Origin: Comamonas testosteroni
GTDB lineage: Bacteria; Pseudomonadota; Gammaproteobacteria; Burkholderiales; Burkholderiaceae_C
DNA length: 64,000 nt
Assembly (NCBI RefSeq): GCF_030505195.1
Contig: NZ_CP129672.1
Location: 186,001 to 250,000, forward strand
Direction of reading: 5' to 3'
The position numbers and the translations under genes were made by a program. A model generated the notes under the pieces. That model did not search any database, was not told the DNA's origin, and saw nothing but the letters and a program-made list of their open reading frames with translations. Shown in pieces: positions 40,945 through 50,234 of the stretch (its first letter is position 1; every line of letters begins with the position of its first letter).

Positions 40945-41940
40945 TCAGTCGACTACGAGATTGCGCTCGCGGATCAATGTAGAAAGCACCTTGGTCTCTG
41001 CTGCAATCGTCTTGCGGAAGGCGACCGCGTCCTGCACGACAGATTCAGTGCCGAGGTCGGCAAAACGCTGCTTGACTTCGGGCTGAGCGATGGCCTTGAC
41101 GATTTCCCGCTCCAAACGAACGGTGATTTCGGTTGGCGTATTGGCTGGTGCGAAGACGCCGAACCAGTTGCCGAGCTCAACACCCTTAATACCCAGTTCG
41201 GTCAACGTAGGTGCGTCGGGAAAGAAGGGCGATCGCTTGGAGCCAGTGACAGCGAGCAGACGCGCACGCCCTTCGCGGATGTGGGAAATGCCGCTTGCAG
41301 GATCAAAGTAATAGTCAATTTGGCCAGCCAGCACGTCCTGCAACGCAGGCGCAGCGCCTTTGTAGGGTACGTGCACCACATCAACATTGGCCTGTTGCTT
41401 GAACAACTCACCAACTAGGTGCATCTGCGTTCCCGCACCACCAGACCCGTAACTCAGCTTGCCAGGAGCCGCCTTGGCCATCGCTACAAGCTCAGTGGCC
41501 GACTTGGCGCGCAAATCCTTTTTAGCCACCAAGTAGAGCTGTGCATAGCCCAGGCTGGCCACGGGGCGTAGGTCACGTTCAGGATTCAGCGCAGGCTTGA
41601 ACAGAAAGGGGTTCGCCGTCTGCACCGAAATAGGTGCCACCATAAAGGTATAGCCATCGGGCGCTGATTTGATGGTCTCGCTAGCTGCAATGTTGCCACT
41701 GGCACCTGGCCGGTTATCGACAACAACAGGCTGGCCCAGCGACTTGGCCATGGCAGCACCCACTACGCGGGCCATGACATCGGTAGAACCGCCGGCAGGA
41801 AAGCCCACGACGAAGCGTATAGGCTTGGCTGGCCACATTGCCTGGGCATGGGCTTCAACGCCGGCCTGTAGGCTCAGTGTTGCCACCGTGGCGCTCAGCA
41901 AGGTGCGGCGCGACAGAAAGCGGGAAAGAGAATGCGTCAT
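40945..41940 (-). CDS. Tripartite tricarboxylate transporter (Bug/TctC family) binding protein
   Basis: The 331-residue periplasmic protein has a signal peptide (RRTLLSATVATLSLQAGVEA), then the Bug signature WPAKPIRFVVGFPAGGSTDVMARVVG (split here: KPIRFVVGFPAGGSTDVMAR). GSGGAGTQMHLVGELFKQQA and VPYKGAAPALQDVLAGQIDY are further conserved blocks. An GGAGAC ribosome binding site precedes the ATG. No membrane subunits are encoded nearby, as is common for the many orphan Bug proteins in Comamonas and Bordetella. Confidence 0.9.
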   Translation of the reverse strand: MTHSLSRFLSRRTLLSATVATLSLQAGVEAHAQAMWPAKPIRFVVGFPAGGSTDVMARVVGAAMAKSLGQPVVVDNRPGASGNIAASETIKSAPDGYTFMVAPISVQTANPFLFKPALNPERDLRPVASLGYAQLYLVAKKDLRAKSATELVAMAKAAPGKLSYGSGGAGTQMHLVGELFKQQANVDVVHVPYKGAAPALQDVLAGQIDYYFDPASGISHIREGRARLLAVTGSKRSPFFPDAPTLTELGIKGVELGNWFGVFAPANTPTEITVRLEREIVKAIAQPEVKQRFADLGTESVVQDAVAFRKTIAAETKVLSTLIRERNLVVD

Positions 41941-41974
41941 AGTTTGTCTCCGTCTTGTAGATAGTTAGGAGCAG

Positions 41975-42049
41975 GACTTACGCAACTACACATGCACAAA
42001 GGACGTTACCAGCGAGCAACGTCTTGTTTAAATCGGATTTGCGTAAGTC
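41975..42049. repeat. 75-bp nested palindrome (MITE-like) between NIPSNAP and Bug genes
   Basis: GACTTACGCAA (41975-41985) and TTGCGTAAGTC (42039-42049) form perfect 11-bp outer arms. Inside, GACGTT and AACGTC form a second stem (42002-42023). The element fills most of the gap between the two genes. Confidence 0.55.
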
Positions 42050-42070
42050 GAGCGGGAGAAGGTGGAAGAT

Positions 42071-42400
42071 CTAGCGCTTCCAACCCAGCATTTCGACTGC
42101 GTGGATCAATCGAGTCTCCTGCGCAGTGATCAAATGCCCCGAGGCCTTCAAATAGGCAGGAAAATCCGGATGCAGATCTCGCGCGCGACTGCGAAGTTCG
42201 TAGTCAGCAAGGCTGTCGTAACCCCACAGATGCACAAACTGGTTCTGTGGCCCCACGAGGCTGGTGTAAAAACCCAGCGGATGCCCCAGGGTCTGTATCA
42301 ACACTGGCATGGCCAGGGAGTTGAACACCTCCAAGAATTCGGGCATTTTGCGCAGAGCGATGGTGTAGACGCGGTGGTCGATCAAGGCCTTTGCACTCAT
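42071..42400 (-). CDS. NIPSNAP family protein
   Basis: The 109-residue protein matches the small NIPSNAP/ferredoxin-like alpha-beta barrel family: LIDHRVYTIALRKMPEFLEV, LGFYTSLVGPQNQFVHLWGY and RSRARDLHPDFPAYL are diagnostic. Such genes are common in bacterial aromatic or steroid degradation operons, and their biochemical role is unclear. Its start overlaps the stop of the FAD oxidoreductase gene by 4 bp, which shows translational coupling. Confidence 0.85.
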   Translation of the reverse strand: MSAKALIDHRVYTIALRKMPEFLEVFNSLAMPVLIQTLGHPLGFYTSLVGPQNQFVHLWGYDSLADYELRSRARDLHPDFPAYLKASGHLITAQETRLIHAVEMLGWKR

Positions 42401-44112
42401 AACGCATCCCCGCCATTCAGCGCCCGATCAGCAATGTGATTCGCCGTGACATAGCCAAAAGTCATATTCGGCCCGTGGGTGATACCCGCTCCCGGATAGT
42501 TGCCCCCCATGATGCTGGCGCGATCGTTGCCCACTGCATACAACCCCTCGATAGTCGAGCCATCGCGCCTGAGCACCTCGCCGACCACGCTAGTGCGCGC
42601 GCCGTCGAACGTACCCAGATCTCCCATAACAACTTTGACCGCGTAGAAGGGGCCGTTTTGAACGGGGGCCACACAGGGGTTGGGTCGGTGCTCGGGGTCA
42701 GCCAAATAGCGGTTAAAAGCTGTTTTGCCACGGCCAAATATAGGGTCCTCGCCGCGCACCGCGTCCCGGTTGTATGCTTGTATCGTGGCCTCAAGTCCCT
42801 GCGAATCTATGCCCGCTTTGTCTGCCAGTTCTGCTAGCGTACGGCCCTCAATCAAATAGCCATTGCGCAAAAAGCGGCCTATGGGCATTGGAGCGGGCTT
42901 GACATAGCCCATGCCGTACTTGGAGAGAGTGGCCTTGTCACAGAGCAGCCACATGGCGGTTTCTGCCAATCCAGCGCAAGCCTCTATCATGGCCGCCCCT
43001 ACGTCGTGGTAGGAGTTGGATTCATTGGTAAAGCGTCGACCGTTTTGCAGCACACCAATCACGCCGGGTTTGTAGCGATCCAGCAAATGGGGGAACACGC
43101 CCACTTCGCCGCCCCCTAAATAGACCTTACTCACAGGCATCCAGGCTGCTGAGTCTTTGAGGCGAATATCCACCATACCGCCAGCAGCCTCGGCCATGCT
43201 TACGCCATCTCCGGTGTTACCGACTGGCGTTGGGGATAGATGCTCGTGGCCCCGGCGCAGATGTGGATAGGCTTGAGCAATACGCTTTACATCGTGAGGA
43301 AAGCCACCAGCGGCCAGTACCACACCATGACGGGCAACGATGCGCCGCTCACCACCCTCCGTGGCTGCAAGAACGCCGACAGCACGATCACCCTCCATCA
43401 GCACCTGCTTGGCTGGCGTATTGGTCAGTATGGGAATACTCAGGTCCAGTGCTGACTGCGCCAAACGCGCAGCAAGCGCATTGCCACTGGTCACGTTGAT
43501 GCCACGCCGGTACAGCAACAACTCCTTCATGTGCGTCGCCAGTCTCTTCGAAACGTACAAGAACGAAGTCAACGATTTGGTAGCGCGGAAGAAATGCTTG
43601 AGATCGGCATTAGATGAGTTGAACATCATGCCCATAAAGGTAATGGTCTTGAGCGGGGGCTTAAGCCGTTGCATGTCCTTGCCTAGACCACGGATGTCAT
43701 AAGGCCTGGCCAAGATAGAGCGGCCTATGTCCACGCCGCCTGCAGCGTCGGGGTGGTAGTCTGGGTAGAGCGTGGGCACAAACTGCATGGCCGTTTCGCG
43801 CTCAAAGAATTCCACCATCTTCGGCCCCTGCTCAATAAAGACGCTGACCGCCGCCTCGTTGTAGTGCTCACCGGTCTCGCCCATCAGGTAGCGACGAACG
43901 TCCTGCACCTTGTCTGCCATGTTCTGTTTACGGCCATGGCTACTGAGCGGGATCCACAACACGCCCCCTGACAGCGCAGTAGTGCCCCCGAAGACCGGCT
44001 CTTTCTCCAGCACAACCACGTCCAGCCCGCGTTTTCGCGCCGTCACTGCAGCGGCTAAGCCAGCTGCGCCACTGCCCACGACCACCACATCGCATTCGAT
44101 TGCATTCGACAT
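42397..44112 (-). CDS. FAD-dependent oxidoreductase (3-ketosteroid dehydrogenase/fumarate reductase-like)
   Basis: The 571-residue flavoprotein begins with CDVVVVGSGAAGLAAAVTAR and LEKEPVFGGTTALSGGVLWI, the FAD-binding motifs of the FAD_binding_2 family. It ends with GLYAVGNDRASIMGGNYPGAGITHGPNMTFGY in part (GGNYPGAGITHGPNMTFGY). This arrangement is shared by 3-ketosteroid 1-dehydrogenases and related dehydrogenases of cyclic ketones. It is the second gene of an operon starting with an SDR. A dehydrogenation of an alicyclic or steroid-like ketone is a reasonable inference, not shown. Confidence 0.88.
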   Translation of the reverse strand: MSNAIECDVVVVGSGAAGLAAAVTARKRGLDVVVLEKEPVFGGTTALSGGVLWIPLSSHGRKQNMADKVQDVRRYLMGETGEHYNEAAVSVFIEQGPKMVEFFERETAMQFVPTLYPDYHPDAAGGVDIGRSILARPYDIRGLGKDMQRLKPPLKTITFMGMMFNSSNADLKHFFRATKSLTSFLYVSKRLATHMKELLLYRRGINVTSGNALAARLAQSALDLSIPILTNTPAKQVLMEGDRAVGVLAATEGGERRIVARHGVVLAAGGFPHDVKRIAQAYPHLRRGHEHLSPTPVGNTGDGVSMAEAAGGMVDIRLKDSAAWMPVSKVYLGGGEVGVFPHLLDRYKPGVIGVLQNGRRFTNESNSYHDVGAAMIEACAGLAETAMWLLCDKATLSKYGMGYVKPAPMPIGRFLRNGYLIEGRTLAELADKAGIDSQGLEATIQAYNRDAVRGEDPIFGRGKTAFNRYLADPEHRPNPCVAPVQNGPFYAVKVVMGDLGTFDGARTSVVGEVLRRDGSTIEGLYAVGNDRASIMGGNYPGAGITHGPNMTFGYVTANHIADRALNGGDAL

Positions 44113-44128
44113 TGATCTACCTTCCTGA

Positions 44129-44959
44129 TCAGCGTGCGTGGCTAAAGCCGGGGCGTGGCACCATGTCCATCAACTTGGACGACATGCCGCCATCAACCAT
44201 AATTTCGGCCGCATTTACATAGCCTGCGCGCGGGCTGGCCAAGAAAGCCACTGCATGGGCGATGTCCTCGGCCTCTCCCACGCGACTGCTGGCGGTAGCC
44301 GCAGAACGCGCCTGTTCCACACCAGGCTGTGCATAGAAATCGGCCGACAGCGGAGTGCGGATCATTCCGGGGCTGATTACATTGCTTCGAACCGCATCAG
44401 CCCCCCATTCCACGGCTAACTGGCGCGATAGCAGACACACGCCGGCCTTGGCAGCGCTGTAGGCACCACTGTGGCTTTGCGGAAAATGTCCAGCAATAGA
44501 AGCCACATGCACCAGGCTAGCGCCACCGTCTCCTCGATGCGAACGCAGCTGCGCGCCAAAGGCCTTGGCGGCCAGCCAGTACCCTGTTAGATCAACGGAC
44601 AGCACTAGATTCCAATCATCCAGCGTCAACGTCTCAAGAGAACCAGCGCGTAACACGCCCGCGTTGTTCACCAGCGTATGGGCCGGACCCAGTTCGCTCT
44701 CTACTTGAGATGCAGCTGCCTGCAGTTGCTGCTCGTTCGATGTATCGCAGGCCACGGCGGCCACCTGTCGCCCCTGCGCTTTGAGTTGTTGCGACAGAAC
44801 CTGCAGCGCGTCAGCATTCTTGTCAATCAGGGCTAGGCGTGCGCCCTGCGTAGCCAGTACCTCAGCAACTGCGCGGCCGATGCCGCTGGCTGCACCCGTT
44901 ACCACGCAAACCCGGTTCTGTAGTTGCAACCAGCCGGCTTGATCCGTTTCTATCGTCAT
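44129..44959 (-). CDS. SDR family oxidoreductase
   Basis: The 276-residue enzyme is a classical SDR with TGAASGIGRAVAE near residue 20, NNAGVL in the middle and the catalytic set Ser (VHVASIAGHFP), Tyr and Lys (YSAAKAG). Asp after the second strand (LIDKNAD) suggests NAD. It is the first gene of the operon, 16 bp before the FAD oxidoreductase, and divergent from the AraC-type regulator. It probably oxidises an alcohol to the ketone used by the FAD enzyme. Confidence 0.88.
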   Translation of the reverse strand: MTIETDQAGWLQLQNRVCVVTGAASGIGRAVAEVLATQGARLALIDKNADALQVLSQQLKAQGRQVAAVACDTSNEQQLQAAASQVESELGPAHTLVNNAGVLRAGSLETLTLDDWNLVLSVDLTGYWLAAKAFGAQLRSHRGDGGASLVHVASIAGHFPQSHSGAYSAAKAGVCLLSRQLAVEWGADAVRSNVISPGMIRTPLSADFYAQPGVEQARSAATASSRVGEAEDIAHAVAFLASPRAGYVNAAEIMVDGGMSSKLMDMVPRPGFSHAR

Positions 44960-45116
44960 AGCGACTCCCTTTGAATCCGAAGAGTCGCATTCTCTGAGTC
45001 GCGTTGCGCGAAGTCCTTTGACAATTCATGCAAACAACCGGACTTTTCGTGCGCGGCTATTTCATCACGGGTAATCCCTATAAGCATGAAAGCGCATCAG
45101 GTAGGACATTTCATGC

Positions 45117-46040
45117 ATGCCACGTCACTCTCCTCCCAGCAGCCGCACGCGCCGTATCCCCAACTACGCAATGTATGGCGACAACGCGCCGGCGGGCGGC
45201 AGCAACATGTTTAACTTCGAGTGGATACCCGAGCGCTCCCCGTTGTATGGCTGGGAGATCGACCCTCACGAGCACCAGTCGCTAATCCAGATCCTGCTCA
45301 TGACAGAGGGCCAGGGCAACGCATTGTTAGACGATGTACGCTGGCCTCTGCGCGCACCAGCCCTAGTAGTTGTGCCCGAAGGCCGCGTCCACGGATTCGA
45401 GTTCAACCCACAAGTCAACGGGGTTGTGGTGACAGCAGCACAAAAACCGCTGGAGGCAATGGCACGGATAGTCATGCCCGATCTGCTGTCCACGCTGCGC
45501 AAGCCGCTGGCCATCAACCTGCCTGAGCATGGCCGCTACACGGCGGGCCTGATGCCGTTGTACCTGAGCATAGAGCGGGAATGGCGTCTGGCGGCGACGG
45601 GACAAGTCGCTGCAGGCCTTTCACTTATCACCGCGCTGCTGGTGCAGGTGGCGCGGCTCAATGAAACGCTGGGATCGGCAGCCTGGCCAGCACTTTCGCG
45701 CAAGTCTCTCCAGTTGGAGAAGTTCAGAAACCTTATCGATGAGCACATACGCCATCGATGGAGTGTGGCGCAGTATGCTGAGCAGTTGGGTGTCAGCGCG
45801 GGTCAGCTTTCCCGGCTCACTCGCGAAAGCTTGGGAAAATCTAGCATCGACCTGATTAATGAGCGTGTCCTCATCGAAGCCCAACGCGAGCTGATCTACA
45901 CCAACGCAAGCATCAAGCAGATCGCCGATGGCCTTGGCTTCGAGGATGAGAGTTACTTCGGTCGATTCTTTCGCAAGCACTTGGGCGTGAGCCCGCAGGC
46001 TTACAGAGTGCAGGAACTTGAACGCCTGTCTCAGGATTAA
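45117..46040 (+). CDS. AraC family transcriptional regulator
   Basis: The 307-residue protein has an N-terminal cupin-like sensor (HEHQSLIQILLMTEGQGNAL and GRVHGFEFNP) and a C-terminal pair of helix-turn-helix motifs (SVAQYAEQLGVSAGQLSRLT and SIKQIADGLGFEDESYFGRF). It resembles PobR-type activators of aromatic-acid genes. It is divergent from the SDR-FAD-NIPSNAP-Bug-porin operon with a 157-bp spacer, so it is probably its activator. A shorter start at 45171 is possible. Confidence 0.87.
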   Translation: MPRHSPPSSRTRRIPNYAMYGDNAPAGGSNMFNFEWIPERSPLYGWEIDPHEHQSLIQILLMTEGQGNALLDDVRWPLRAPALVVVPEGRVHGFEFNPQVNGVVVTAAQKPLEAMARIVMPDLLSTLRKPLAINLPEHGRYTAGLMPLYLSIEREWRLAATGQVAAGLSLITALLVQVARLNETLGSAAWPALSRKSLQLEKFRNLIDEHIRHRWSVAQYAEQLGVSAGQLSRLTRESLGKSSIDLINERVLIEAQRELIYTNASIKQIADGLGFEDESYFGRFFRKHLGVSPQAYRVQELERLSQD

Positions 46041-46518
46041 GAGACGCACAAATACAGCCCCTGGAAAGGGGGTATGGCGTAAATCTTGGACGGGTTATGC
46101 AGCGATCCCGAGGGCCCTGCTGCGCGGTTTGTTTCTGGGGGCCTACACCTCGTGCCTAACCCCGTCTATTGATGTGCAGTCTGCTCCTAGTTTCAAGCAC
46201 CCGGATCGTCTTGGCAGACAGGTCAGTAAAAAGCGCTTGCATTGACGGGAAGTCCCTGTAATGCAACAACACCCCTCTCTGCTGAGCTTTATGCATGATT
46301 CCCGAAAGTTGTCCAACCTGCGTCTCAACGGTGAATTTAAGATACCCAACAGTCAGAGAAGGGCTTTGCGCCAATATTCTAAAAATGGATAGTAAAACAG
46401 TTATTTTAGCGCTATTATTAAAATATCTATTATTGATTAATAGATATTTAGGAGAGCCTCTAGTGATTGATATAGCCTAAAATATATAAAGCAATTCGAC
46501 TTACCTTGTAAATTTTTA
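46041..46518. other. Gene-free, AT-rich gap with a 12-bp inverted repeat
   Basis: The gap lies between the convergent araC-like and marR-like genes. From about 46370 to 46530 it is much richer in AT than its surroundings. AAATATCTATTA (46421-46432) and TAATAGATATTT (46438-46449) form a perfect stem with a 5-nt loop. A short minus-strand frame at 46156-46374 starting MAQSPSLTVGYLKFTVETQV has no recognised relative. Confidence 0.45.
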
Positions 46519-46995
46519 TTATTTGGATTCAGCAATTATTCGTAGGCACTTTACAAAAAGACCTCGATACTCTGGAGGCAGTTTATCCAATAGTTGATCT
46601 TCAACAGCAGCGTCTTTAGGCATAACTCTATTGAGTAGCTCTATACCACCTCCTGCAACATAAAGCTCATACGCGCGAGCATCCCCGGGAGAAGGCTTTC
46701 GCTCAATCAGCCCACTTGCGCTCATGCGTTTGATCATGTCTGCGACAGTATTACGGTCCATAGATAGGCGCTCCGCAAGCGCATTCTGTATAAGACCTGG
46801 CTCCTGGTAAAGCAATACAAGCGCAGCTTTCTGGCGTGGAGTTACGTCCTCCAAAGCAAAATTCGAGCTGAAGATCTCCTCGGCCTTAAAATGAGCGCGC
46901 CGCAAAAGATGGGAAGGAACGTCCTCGAGACGAAAGTTACGTAGAAGTGCTTCAACCTCGGTAGTCAGCGTTGGCGATGCAGAATTTTGAGACAT
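46519..46995 (-). CDS. MarR family transcriptional regulator
   Basis: The 158-residue protein carries the MarR winged helix: LTPRQKAALVLLYQEPGLIQ (here TPRQKAALVLLYQEP), then NALAERLSMDRNTVADMIKR as recognition helix, and a wing ending GLIERKPSPGDARAYELYV (split GLIERKPSPGDARAYEL). It is more AT-rich than the catabolic genes. It lies at the end of the hydrolase/aminophenol region and is the only regulator there, so it is a candidate repressor of that region. Confidence 0.88.
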   Translation of the reverse strand: MSQNSASPTLTTEVEALLRNFRLEDVPSHLLRRAHFKAEEIFSSNFALEDVTPRQKAALVLLYQEPGLIQNALAERLSMDRNTVADMIKRMSASGLIERKPSPGDARAYELYVAGGGIELLNRVMPKDAAVEDQLLDKLPPEYRGLFVKCLRIIAESK

Positions 46996-47042
46996 TGACA
47001 GAAGAGCGTTCGGTTTAACACTTAAATAGAAACCAGAAAGGA

Positions 47043-47810
47043 TTATGACGTAGGGGACTCAGGCCAAGTTCGATCTTTGTCGTCAAAGTTTACATACTTA
47101 TTGCACGAAGACAGTCGCACAGGCTTTAGATCGTACAACCCACTTACCAGCACTGTGCCCTTAACAACGTCATTGGGCAAGCCGAACTCAGCCTGCGAGT
47201 TGGTCATGAGTGCTGCCGCTGCAAGATGTGCTCCCGAGGAGTGTCCAGACAATTCAATGCGGTTTCGATCTCAACCGAAAGACGCAGCGTTCTTATATAC
47301 CCACGCAATAGACTTTTTCACCTGTTCTGCCATAGGCAGCAGATTTCCCTTGGACTGTATAGCGTTGATGAAGTCTGGCGCTACATAGTGGACGCCGTTG
47401 GCCACGAGCATCACCGCCATATAACCCCATTGAGCTGCAGATGAGCCAGCCCATGCGCCACCATGGATGAAGATATGCACAGGTGCCCCTGTCTGGTTTG
47501 CAGCGGTCAACTCCCGCTTTTCATGCACTGACGGCGCCTAACTGATCATGCGAGGTGCTCCAATCCTGCTCCTTGCGACTGCAGTGCTCCAAGCACAACG
47601 ATCAATAAAGCTTTCAATATTGGGAAGCAAGGCAGCCTGATCGTAAGCCTTGTCCAATGCCACTTGGTCGAAGTCCATCCAGACCTTGGGCAACTTATTG
47701 ATGGATCCCTGCGCGAGTACTGGACCCACAAGGGCCAAGCCAGCAGCAGAAACACCGGCAGACAGAATTGTGCGGCGCGCGGGAAGACTAGGAGATTTGA
47801 TGCTTTTCAT
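47043..47810 (-). pseudogene. Alpha/beta hydrolase with two in-frame stops and a truncated end
   Basis: One reading frame runs from an ATG at 47810 (MKSIKSPSLPARRTILSAGV, an exported-type leader) through HIFIHGGAWAGSSAAQWGYM and SGHSSGAHLAAAALMTNSQA, the oxyanion and nucleophile motifs of HGG-type esterases. It is interrupted by TAG at 47538-47540 and by TGA at 47271-47273. The TGA replaces a glycine codon in a GGD motif (compare YGGDPQR in the neighbour). The C-terminal part with the catalytic Asp and His is absent. The frame is otherwise intact, so decay is recent. Confidence 0.8.
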
Positions 47811-47842
47811 TTTTGTTCTTGACGTATGTTTGGAGAGAGGAT

Positions 47843-48733
47843 TCAGATCCGAGTTACGTTGACGATCCATTCAGTTAGAGGATGGCCGGCCTTTTCAAAG
47901 CCATAGATTGCATCGAAGTGGTTGCGGCCCTCTTGCGGTAACATCTGTGCCCGGTTGCCGGCATCGGACCATGCCTGCACGAAGGCAAGGGACTGGCGCT
48001 CGAACTCAGCCGGCTCCTCACTGCCCCACGAGACGAGCAGCGGTGTGGCACACCTGCGCACACTGTGCAGGGGCGTATTGCGCCGGATGGCGCCATCGTC
48101 GATTTGCAGCATGGGCTGGATCGACGACCAGCGGAACGGCTCGATCTCGAAAACGCCGCTGACGACAACTGCCCCAGCGAGCGGATCTTTGGGCAGTCCG
48201 TACTCGCCCTCCCAGTCGGTCTGCAGGCACATGGCGGTGAGGTGCCCCCCGGCTGAATGGCCGCCAAGGACCACACGCTGCGGGTCACCGCCGTAGCGCG
48301 CGATGTTTCGCAGAACCCAAGCCACCGCGGCGCGGGACTGGCGCGTGATCTCGTCGATACTGACTTTGGGGCACAGCGCATAGTTCACGACGACCGTGGT
48401 GATGCCGCGCGCACGCATGCCGTTAGCAACGGTCGAGAACTCCTTGCTGCTTAGGATGCGCCAGGCGCCACCGTGGATGAAGACGAAGACCGGCGCGTCC
48501 GGCTGCTCTGCCGGGAAGATGTCCAGCGTCTCGTCCAGCGTGGGGCCGTAGGCGACGTCCAGCTGTGCGTCCACGCTATTGCGCAGCGCTTCGCTCGCTT
48601 CGACGTAGTGCTTGGCGTAGATCATGAAGTCGGGCACCGACTTCTCGACGTCGTACTCGGCGTCGATCTGTTCCTGCGTGCGGAACTGGCGATACAAGGG
48701 TTGCATGTAATATCCAAGAGGCAAGGCACCCAT
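47843..48733 (-). CDS. Alpha/beta hydrolase (arylformamidase/esterase-like)
   Basis: The 296-residue enzyme shows FVFIHGGAWRILSSKEFSTV (HGG oxyanion motif), GGHSAGGHLTAMCLQ (nucleophile Ser) and late Asp/His segments (LLVSWGSEEPAEF and EGRNHFDAIYGFE). This pattern occurs in bacterial arylformamidases and related amidases or esterases. It has no signal peptide, so it acts in the cytoplasm. Placed beside a complete 2-aminophenol pathway, it may release the aminophenol from an N-acyl, formyl or carbamate precursor; that is inference only. Confidence 0.85.
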   Translation of the reverse strand: MGALPLGYYMQPLYRQFRTQEQIDAEYDVEKSVPDFMIYAKHYVEASEALRNSVDAQLDVAYGPTLDETLDIFPAEQPDAPVFVFIHGGAWRILSSKEFSTVANGMRARGITTVVVNYALCPKVSIDEITRQSRAAVAWVLRNIARYGGDPQRVVLGGHSAGGHLTAMCLQTDWEGEYGLPKDPLAGAVVVSGVFEIEPFRWSSIQPMLQIDDGAIRRNTPLHSVRRCATPLLVSWGSEEPAEFERQSLAFVQAWSDAGNRAQMLPQEGRNHFDAIYGFEKAGHPLTEWIVNVTRI

Positions 48734-48815
48734 CGGCCGACCTGTGCGGGTACCGGGAATGAAAGGGGCTGGGGCTAGTGTCGGATGCGAGTGCGGCGGC
48801 AGGTGTGGACCTTCC

Positions 48816-49085
48816 TTAGCTCTCCGCTGTGAATCCTGATTGCTTAACTATTGGAGCCCAGCGCAAAGTTTCTGCTTCGATGCGCTTAGAAAATTTAGCT
48901 GGGCTTAGGCTGTAAGGGGCGAATCCCGATTTCTCAAGTTATTCAGCGACAGCAGAAGACCACACGGCTTTAACCGTCTCGGCGTTCAGCTTATCCATCA
49001 CCGACTGTGGCGTTTGAGCAGGAACGAGCAAGCCATACCAATCAACGCCTGTTACGTCCTCAAATCCAAGTTCAGTAAATTACGT
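48816..49085 (-). pseudogene. Bug/TctC-type binding protein, C-terminal remnant
   Basis: The minus strand reads FTELGFEDVTGVDWYGLLVP and QSVMDKLNAETVKAVWSSAV, then an in-frame TAA, then LEKSGFAPYSLSPAKFSKRI and ETLRWAPIVKQSGF before the stop at 48816. This is the C-terminal third of a Bug receptor with one nonsense codon; the upstream part is missing or unrecognisable. Confidence 0.7.
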
Positions 49086-49172
49086 TTCTTCTCGCAAATG
49101 GCACGATTGCTCCGTAGAAGTAAATCTGATTCGCTAATGTGAAAGATTGAGTCAGCACACCTTCTAGCTGCT

Positions 49173-50219
49173 CTAGGACTTGCAGGCTTGGACGCGTTGC
49201 TGCAAATCCAGCGCCACGTCGACGATCATGTCCTCCTGGCCACCCACCATGCGGCGTTTGCCCAGCTCCACGAGGATGTCTACCGTCTTCAGACCGTATT
49301 TCTTCGCCGCGGCCTCGGAGTGGCGCAGGAAGGAGCTGTACACGCCGGCATAGCCGAGCGCGAGTGTCTCGCGGTCCACGCGCACCGGGCGGTCCTGCAG
49401 CGGGCGAACGATGTCATCGGCGGCATCCATGAGCTTGTAAAGGTCGGTGCCGTGGGTCCAGCCGGCACGTTCGGCTGCCGCGATGAAGACTTCCAGAGGC
49501 CCATTGCCGGCGCCCGCGCCCATGCCAGCAAGGCTGGCATCGACACGGATGGCGCCGGACTCGACCGCCACCAGGGAGTTGGCGACGCCCAGGCTCAGGT
49601 TGTGGTGGGCGTGGATGCCGATGGTGGTCTCTGGCTGCAGCGCCTCGCGCAGCGCCAGCACTCGGTCGCGCACGTCGTTCATGTTCATCGCACCGCCCGA
49701 GTCCACCACGTAGCAGCAGGTCGCACCGTAGCTTTCCATCAGCTTGGCCTGCTCGGCCAGCGTCTGGGGCGAGGACATATGGCTCATCATCAGGAAGCCG
49801 ACGGTATCCATTCCCATCCTGCGTGCCGACTCGATGTGCTGTCGGGCGGTGTCGGCCTCGGTGCAATGAGTGGCCACGCGCACGATGCGTGCACCGGCGT
49901 CATAGGCCGCCTTCAGGTCATGCACGGTGCCGATTCCGGGCAGCAGCAGCGTGGCGATTTTCGCGTGCTTGACTACCGAAGCTGCGGCCTCAATCCATTC
50001 AAGGTCGGTGTGTGCACCGAAACCGTAGTTGAAGCTGGAGCCCTGCAGGCCGTCGCCGTGCGCGACCTCAATGGAGTCCACTCTTGCCTCGTCCAGGACC
50101 TGCGCGATCTGCCGTACCTGCGCCACCGAATACTGGTGGCGGATGGCGTGACTGCCGTCGCGCAGCGTGACGTCGGAGATATAAAGCTTGGCCTTGCCGG
50201 CCCAGTTGGGATTGCTCAT
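49173..50219 (-). CDS. dmpG: 4-hydroxy-2-oxovalerate aldolase
   Basis: The 348-residue enzyme cleaves 4-hydroxy-2-oxovalerate to pyruvate and acetaldehyde in the last step of the meta pathway. The metal and catalytic residues of DRE-TIM aldolases lie in [16 protein letters not shown] (Asp16, Arg20, His24), and the metal-binding [13 protein letters not shown] supplies two histidines. Length is the norm for DmpG/BphI. It starts 15 bp after the acetaldehyde dehydrogenase gene, with which it forms a substrate-channelling complex in characterised systems. Confidence 0.95.
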   Translation of the reverse strand: MSNPNWAGKAKLYISDVTLRDGSHAIRHQYSVAQVRQIAQVLDEARVDSIEVAHGDGLQGSSFNYGFGAHTDLEWIEAAASVVKHAKIATLLLPGIGTVHDLKAAYDAGARIVRVATHCTEADTARQHIESARRMGMDTVGFLMMSHMSSPQTLAEQAKLMESYGATCCYVVDSGGAMNMNDVRDRVLALREALQPETTIGIHAHHNLSLGVANSLVAVESGAIRVDASLAGMGAGAGNGPLEVFIAAAERAGWTHGTDLYKLMDAADDIVRPLQDRPVRVDRETLALGYAGVYSSFLRHSEAAAKKYGLKTVDILVELGKRRMVGGQEDMIVDVALDLQQRVQACKS

Positions 50220-50234
50220 GGTGCTGTTTCCTTT

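Noticed and set aside
47271..47273. TGA in the alpha/beta hydrolase as a second selenocysteine codon
   Set aside because: No SECIS-like hairpin follows, the neighbour has Gly at the site, and a TAG also interrupts the same gene.
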